This document shows, in pieces, positions 6,141-9,672 of a stretch of 9,672 nt of DNA (its first letter is position 1; each line of letters begins with the position of its first letter). The position numbers were made by a program, and so were the translations under genes. The notes under the pieces are model-generated. The model ran no database searches and had not been told where the DNA came from. It worked only from the letters and a program-made list of their open reading frames with translations. The stretch is from an uncultured Verrucomicrobiales bacterium (GTDB lineage Bacteria; Verrucomicrobiota; Verrucomicrobiia; Verrucomicrobiales; Akkermansiaceae), in the NCBI GenBank assembly GCA_937893015.1, contig CALBJX010000008.1, forward strand, positions 1 through 9,672, in the 5' to 3' direction.

Positions 6141-6163
6141 AGGCGCCGGCGTTTTGCTAGAAT
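6135..6163 (+). promoter_or_regulatory. Promoter of the O-antigen ligase family gene
   Basis: TTGCCA (6135-6140), a 17-bp spacer and TAGAAT (6158-6163) form a good sigma-70-type promoter. The predicted start of transcription is about 6170, exactly at the in-frame GTG. The next in-frame ATG, at 6197, would have a leader of about 27 nt without a Shine-Dalgarno. Confidence 0.6.
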
Positions 6164-6169
6164 ATCCGC

Positions 6170-8272
6170 GTGGGAACGGATATTTCTCAACAACGCATGA
6201 CGGAGACACTGACGGGGCGCACGGCCTGTGCACTGCTGGCGCTGGTATGGTTTGTCTCCATGGGTGTGGCGGATGCCAACGCCTACTCCTACACTCCGCT
6301 GCTGGCAGGTTTGGCTCTGGTGATTTTGCTGGCTCTCTCCGCCATGATTCGCGGGGCGAAGGCTGTGCAGCTTTCCGTCACGGCATGGCTGTCTCTGGGA
6401 GTGGGAGCCTATTTCCTCATCCGTTGCCTGTGCAGTTTCTCCGTGGTGGAATCGTGGCGCGAAGCAAGCATTATCCTCGGATGCTGCATTTTTTATCTTG
6501 CCGGGGTATATGCAGCGCAAGCCCGTTCCGCACGCCCGCTGATAGGGGTGCTGGGCATAGCAGTGGCCTTAAATCTGCTCTATTTTGCTCTGATGCAGGG
6601 CACCGATATCCCGATGGAGTGGGGCGGGCGACCCTCCGCCGGCCCGGGAGGCGAAAACCATCGTCCCGTCACCCTGTTCGTCTATAAAAATTTTGCAGGG
6701 GCCTTTCTCATCATTTCCGGCGTCATCCTGACAGCCATGAGCCTGTGGTTCCGGCAACGCGCATGGAGCTGCCTGCTCGGAGGCGGGCTGGGCACCTGCG
6801 CGGTGCTGGTTTCCGCGGAATGCGGCACCCGCAGTGTCATCTGGCTTGCAGCCGTTCTTGTCTTTGTCGGAGGTTTAATATGGTTCATCCTGCGGCTGAA
6901 CGAACAGGAATCCCTCGGCGGCAGCGATGTCGTCATCGGCTTTCTTTTCCTTTCCTGCTGCGGAATCCTGATGAGCTGGATTTTTCTGGATCCGGATTGC
7001 CTGAGTTTCTTTTCATCCATCAACTCCGACGGAAGATACTACATTTGGAGTCTCGTCTGTCAGGTGTTGCCGACAGCGCCCCCGTGGGGGTATGGAGCCG
7101 ATTCCGTTCAGTGGGTCACCCTGCCGGCGAACAGCCAAACTTTCCGCTCCGTCAATTTCGCGCACAATGAATACCTGCAGGCATGGTGCGATTATGGCCT
7201 TATCGGCCTGTTTGCCATGTTCAGCCTCCTGTTCTGGCACAGCTGCCGGGCACTGGCAATCATTGCGGGAGAAGGAGTCTCCGTCACCAGGAAACGCCTC
7301 ACGGCAGCAGCGTTCATGTGTTTGTTAGCATGGTGCAGCGCCGCAGCGTGTGATTTCTTCTGGCATCATTTTTCCATAGCAGGCATGACTGCTTTTTCTC
7401 TCGGCCTCATCGCCTCCCCCTACCCCTCGGAGAACCCACGCAAAGCGCGGCGGCGCAAGGTATTGACCCAAGGGCCCTTCGGGAAGAGCGTGCTGGGGCT
7501 CTGCGGCATGCTTTCCGTCACACTCTGTTGTTGGCTGATACACACAGAATGGCCCGTTTGGCTTGCCCAATGGGAGTACAACGAAATCAGCCTCAGCCAA
7601 AGCGATGCGGACGGCAGTGCGAGACGGCAGCTGTTAGCAAAGCTCATTCCGCTGTATCCGGCTTCTGAGCTCATGGATACCTACATGCTGCTGCCGATGA
7701 AAGAGCGAAAGCAAGCGGACCAAGAAATTGAGCTGCTCCGAATCATCTTGCGAGGCAATCCGCTTCAGCTCCATATGGTCATGCGTTTGGGGAGCAGATT
7801 GAGCGAGGCAAGGCATTTCGAAGAAGCGGAGGAGGTTTTCCGCACCCATTATCCGAACGATGGCATGAGCAGCAGACGTCTGGCAGATTGGTCAGCACCA
7901 TATGCGATGCATCTCCTGCGATGGGGACAACATTGTCTCTACAGCGGGGAGCAGGCCAAGGGGTATTCCCTCATCAGCTATGCCATGAGCATTATCGACA
8001 AGGACGACTTGGTCCACAGCCGCACCAGACGCTTCGGTGCACAAGTCTGGAAACCCTTCCCGAATCGTGATCCAGAGAATTGGAAACGCTATCTTCGCGC
8101 CAGACGCCAAGAGCTTCAAATCCTGAGCATGCTGCAGATAGAGCCCGACGATTCCTGGCAGGCACCGGATGCGAGCGGTAAGCCGGCCCTGTACCGCCGC
8201 TACGCTGCCTCCGAAAGCCTTGACAAGGCTGATTCTGCCACCCTCGTTGCCCCTGCGGGGAAAAAAGAGTAA
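6170..8272 (+). CDS. O-antigen ligase / polymerase family membrane protein
   Basis: This 700-residue protein has about 10-12 hydrophobic spans in residues 20-460 and a soluble C-terminal domain of about 240 residues. Motifs of the Wzy/WaaL family (Wzy_C) appear in order: YKNFAG (172-177), GTRSVIW (219-225, with the Arg typical of this loop), then a periplasmic loop with SDGRYYIW (286-293), WGYGAD (306-311) and AHNEYLQAWCDYGLIGL (331-347), where His332 corresponds to the catalytic-type His. Such proteins transfer or polymerise lipid-linked glycans at the outer face of the inner membrane: O-antigen ligase, polymerase or protein glycosylation ligase. Which one cannot be decided here. The C-terminal part (residues 480-660) looks helical and TPR-like. 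The start is uncertain: GTG at 6170 fits a leaderless start from its promoter; ATG at 6197 (691 aa) is the alternative. No glycan gene cluster adjoins it. Confidence 0.85.
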   Translation: MGTDISQQRMTETLTGRTACALLALVWFVSMGVADANAYSYTPLLAGLALVILLALSAMIRGAKAVQLSVTAWLSLGVGAYFLIRCLCSFSVVESWREASIILGCCIFYLAGVYAAQARSARPLIGVLGIAVALNLLYFALMQGTDIPMEWGGRPSAGPGGENHRPVTLFVYKNFAGAFLIISGVILTAMSLWFRQRAWSCLLGGGLGTCAVLVSAECGTRSVIWLAAVLVFVGGLIWFILRLNEQESLGGSDVVIGFLFLSCCGILMSWIFLDPDCLSFFSSINSDGRYYIWSLVCQVLPTAPPWGYGADSVQWVTLPANSQTFRSVNFAHNEYLQAWCDYGLIGLFAMFSLLFWHSCRALAIIAGEGVSVTRKRLTAAAFMCLLAWCSAAACDFFWHHFSIAGMTAFSLGLIASPYPSENPRKARRRKVLTQGPFGKSVLGLCGMLSVTLCCWLIHTEWPVWLAQWEYNEISLSQSDADGSARRQLLAKLIPLYPASELMDTYMLLPMKERKQADQEIELLRIILRGNPLQLHMVMRLGSRLSEARHFEEAEEVFRTHYPNDGMSSRRLADWSAPYAMHLLRWGQHCLYSGEQAKGYSLISYAMSIIDKDDLVHSRTRRFGAQVWKPFPNRDPENWKRYLRARRQELQILSMLQIEPDDSWQAPDASGKPALYRRYAASESLDKADSATLVAPAGKKE

Positions 8273-8300
8273 AAAAAGCACACCAAAAACTCTTTTCCGC

Positions 8301-8331
8301 TTGCAAAAGCCGAAAAAAAATGCAATATAGA
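8301..8331 (+). promoter_or_regulatory. Candidate promoter of the Ala/Pro-rich gene
   Basis: TTGCAA (8301-8306), within CTTGCAAA and similar to the other -35 sites, is followed by an A-rich spacer and AATATAGA. The spacer is 17 to 19 bp depending on whether the -10 is AATATA or TATAGA. The leader would be about 35 nt and includes a 4-bp hairpin (8339-8352). No Shine-Dalgarno is seen before the ATG at 8372. Confidence 0.3.
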
Positions 8332-8371
8332 AAGAAATCCACAGAGAAGTGGCAACAACTTTACTGACGTT

Positions 8372-9181
8372 ATGAGTACTCCCGTTCCTCCCGCAGCCCC
8401 GCGCCCCGTGGCTCCTGTTCCTCCCGCAGCTCCGCGTCCCGTCGCGCCCGCGGCGCCCACCGCGCCTGTCGCCCCGCGTCCCGTTGCACCCGTCGCTCCC
8501 GGTGCTCCTGCTCGCCCCATGCCCCCGCGCCCCGCTGCCCCCACCGCTCCTGTGGCCCCCAAGGCGCCCACCGCGCCGACGGCTCCCCGCCTGACCCCCA
8601 CCGTGCCGCTGGGTGCCCCCGCCGCGCCCAAGGCTCCCGGTCTGCGTCCCGCAGCTCCCGCCGCCCCTGCGGCTCCCGCCGCCCCTGCGGCTCCCGCCGC
8701 TCCCAAGGCTCCCGTGGCTCCTGCCGCCCCCGCGGCGACAGTTCCCGTGGCCAAGCCCGCAGCCCCTGCAGCTCCCGCTGCCGCTCCTGCCCCTGCTCCC
8801 GCCGCCACGGCTGCCATGCCCGCCGCCACCGTTCCCGTGGCCAAGCCCACGAAGCCCGCAGCCTCCAAGCCCGTGAAGCCCGCCGGCTTCACCAAGCCTG
8901 CCGGTTTCTCCAAGCCCGCCGCTCAGGAGCTGGACGAGGAGGATGAGAAGCCCACGCACAACGCTATTTGGGCCATCGTCGGCATTGCCATCGTTGTGAT
9001 TCTCTTCGGTCTGTACCAGCAGTACAAGATTGACCAGACCATGGCCCGCCACACCGAGCCCGTGCTCGGCTGGCCCGCCACGGGTGATGACAGCGGTTCT
9101 GCGGATACCTCTTCTTCCTCTGATGATGAGGATAGCTCTTCCTCCGCTTCCTCCGACGAGGAATCCGAGGACGACGAATAA
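8372..9181 (+). CDS. Ala/Pro-rich single-pass membrane protein with acidic tail
   Basis: I do not recognise a family. The 269-residue protein has four parts. Residues 1-155 are almost entirely Ala, Pro and Val with scattered Arg/Lys (repeats such as PVPPAAPRPVA and APAAPA). Residues 156-184 are Lys-Pro rich (KPVKPAGFTKPAGFSKP). A short acidic patch (ELDEEDEK) then leads into one transmembrane helix at about 198-214 (AIWAIVGIAIVVILFGLY). The last 55 residues end in a Ser/Asp/Glu tail. There is no signal peptide and no Cys. The Ala/Pro part probably forms an extended, polyproline-like arm that could span the periplasm or act as a flexible cytoplasmic tether; topology is not clear from charge. 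The strong GCC/GCT/CCC bias makes the antisense frames open as well, but a transmembrane segment and tail are coherent only in this frame. It lies 41 bp before trxA. Confidence 0.75.
   Translation: MSTPVPPAAPRPVAPVPPAAPRPVAPAAPTAPVAPRPVAPVAPGAPARPMPPRPAAPTAPVAPKAPTAPTAPRLTPTVPLGAPAAPKAPGLRPAAPAAPAAPAAPAAPAAPKAPVAPAAPAATVPVAKPAAPAAPAAAPAPAPAATAAMPAATVPVAKPTKPAASKPVKPAGFTKPAGFSKPAAQELDEEDEKPTHNAIWAIVGIAIVVILFGLYQQYKIDQTMARHTEPVLGWPATGDDSGSADTSSSSDDEDSSSSASSDEESEDDE
8654..8700 (+). repeat. 18-bp tandem repeat inside the Ala/Pro-rich gene
   Basis: The unit GCTCCCGCCGCCCCTGCG occurs perfectly at 8654-8671 and 8672-8689, followed by 11 identical bases at 8690-8700. Each unit encodes six residues (APAAPA), so copy-number change would keep the reading frame. 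The same gene also has an 18-bp exact duplication encoding VPVAKP (residues 124-129 and 154-159). Confidence 0.85.
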
Positions 9182-9222
9182 AGATTGAACGCGGGGCGCC
9201 CGCCCTGCATCCTATCTTCATT

Positions 9223-9546
9223 ATGGCAGAACAGATTACCGACAGCGCGTTTGAAGCCGAGGTCCTGCAGTCTCCCCTCCCCGTGATGGTGGATTTCTGG
9301 GCGACATGGTGCGGCCCCTGCAAAATGATTGCCCCCATCGTAGACCAGATCGCCGTGGAGACCGCCGGCAAGGCCAAAGTCTTCAAGGCAAATGTGGACG
9401 ATGCAGGCTGCAAGGAGCTTGCCACCCGCTTCAACATTCGTTCCATCCCCACCCTGCTCTTCTTCAAGGACGGGGAGCTGAAAGACACCATCGTCGGTGC
9501 CACCTCCAAGGACAACATCATGGCGCGCCTCAACAAGCTCGCCTGA
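9223..9546 (+). CDS. trxA: Thioredoxin
   Basis: This 107-residue protein is a classical thioredoxin: buried Asp24 in VDFWATW, active site W29-C30-G31-P32-C33 followed by Lys34, cis-Pro76 in RSIPT, and the GELKDTIVGA turn. Length and all key residues are normal for a cytosolic enzyme that reduces protein disulfides and is recycled by thioredoxin reductase. An extra Cys63 (DDAGCKEL) lies outside the active site, at a position where some thioredoxins carry a regulatory cysteine. No Shine-Dalgarno precedes the ATG. TTGAAC (9185-9190) and, 17 bp on, a poor -10 (CATCCT) end 9 bp before it, so a promoter of its own is possible. Otherwise it is co-transcribed with the Ala/Pro-rich gene 41 bp upstream. 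A small GC hairpin (9191-9203) lies in the gap. Confidence 0.97.
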   Translation: MAEQITDSAFEAEVLQSPLPVMVDFWATWCGPCKMIAPIVDQIAVETAGKAKVFKANVDDAGCKELATRFNIRSIPTLLFFKDGELKDTIVGATSKDNIMARLNKLA

Positions 9547-9570
9547 TTACCCACGGCGCAAGTACACTTC

Positions 9571-9603
9571 AACGCCCGAAACTCCTCATGAGTTTCGGGC
9601 GTT
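9571..9603 (+). terminator. Hairpin terminator after trxA
   Basis: A perfect 14-bp stem, AACGCCCGAAACTC (9571-9584) with its complement at 9590-9603, closes a 5-nt loop (CTCAT), 24 bp past the trxA stop. The U-tract is minimal, so it is a strong stem but a less typical terminator, and could act in either direction. Confidence 0.75.
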
Positions 9604-9623
9604 ATGCTGCACGGACAGCGCGA

Positions 9624-9672
9624 CAAATGAGCAGTTTGTCGAACTGAATGTACGAAGTACGATGTACGATGT
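9624..9672 (+). repeat. Dispersed inverted repeat, right copy
   Basis: Positions 9624-9667 are the exact reverse complement of 45-88. The copy begins 21 bp after the trxA hairpin and runs to the window edge within its 7-bp repeat units (GTACGAA and GTACGAT). It has the same orientation relative to trxA as the left copy has to the protease gene: 3' of the gene and reading the same way. Confidence 0.9.

Noticed and set aside
5708..6520. Upstream extension of the BamD-like frame to 592 residues
   Set aside because: The lipoprotein signal peptide starts at 5707. The extension is antisense to the ligase gene and overlaps the 93-residue gene, with no domain-like sequence.
7892..9052. Gly- and Ala-rich minus-strand frames opposite the Ala/Pro-rich gene (also 8200-8913)
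   Set aside because: They are by-products of GCC/CCC-rich codons. Only the plus frame gives a transmembrane helix and a regular tail with promoter-like sequence upstream.
40..9672. Terminal inverted repeats as the ends of a transposon or integrated element
   Set aside because: The interval carries ribosomal protein, rsmI, bamD-like and trxA genes and no transposase or integrase. A dispersed extragenic repeat explains it better.
1..9672. CRISPR arrays, tRNA or rRNA genes
   Set aside because: I saw no regularly spaced repeats with unique spacers and no tRNA-like cloverleaf or rRNA sequence. The 7-bp units at the ends have no spacers.

Overview
The window looks like chromosomal DNA from a GC-rich, diderm bacterium, most plausibly a Verrucomicrobiota member near Akkermansia. 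The evidence is a PEP-CTERM surface protein with a P-E-P / alanine-leucine helix / R-R-K-R-R tail, two lipoproteins of outer-membrane and LPS assembly (BamD-like and LptE-like), and an O-antigen ligase/polymerase family protein. The assignment comes from protein features I recognise, not from a search. No phage, plasmid, transposase or CRISPR content is visible.

Layout from left to right. (1) 1-100 holds a dispersed repeat just past the end of the first gene. (2) 101-2386 (-) encodes a secreted IdeS/Mac-type cysteine protease fused to a repetitive beta-rich region and a PEP-CTERM anchor. (3) 2547-3295 (+) is rpmI-rplT (ribosomal proteins L35 and L20) without the usual upstream infC, ending in a strong intrinsic terminator. 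(4) 4236-5707 and 3553-4239 (-) form a tightly overlapping bamD-like / lptE-like / rsmI operon (ATGA and GTGA overlaps) that runs into its own terminator facing the rplT terminator. (5) 5805-6086 (-) is a 93-residue Cys-rich unknown, divergent from (6) 6170-8272 (+), an O-antigen ligase family membrane protein. (7) 8372-9181 (+) is an Ala/Pro-rich single-pass membrane protein with an acidic Ser/Asp tail. (8) 9223-9546 (+) is thioredoxin, followed by a hairpin and an inverted copy of the repeat found at the left end.

The most interesting signal is in the starts. Three genes (rpmI, the 93-residue unknown and the ligase gene) have a CTTGCCAA-type -35, a 16-17 bp spacer and a good -10, with the start codon only 6-9 bp past the -10. 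The bamD-like gene has the same geometry with TTGCGT. That predicts leaderless or nearly leaderless mRNAs. It fits the general lack of Shine-Dalgarno sequences here, and it changes the likely start of L35. Other points of note are the surface-anchored IdeS-like protease, the 44-bp repeat found 3' of a gene at both ends, and a perfect but orphan Shine-Dalgarno sequence between rpmI and rplT.

Functionally, much of the window concerns the cell envelope: OMP assembly (BamD), LPS export (LptE), glycan ligation or polymerisation (ligase) and an anchored surface protease. The rest is translation (L35, L20, RsmI) and thiol redox balance (thioredoxin).
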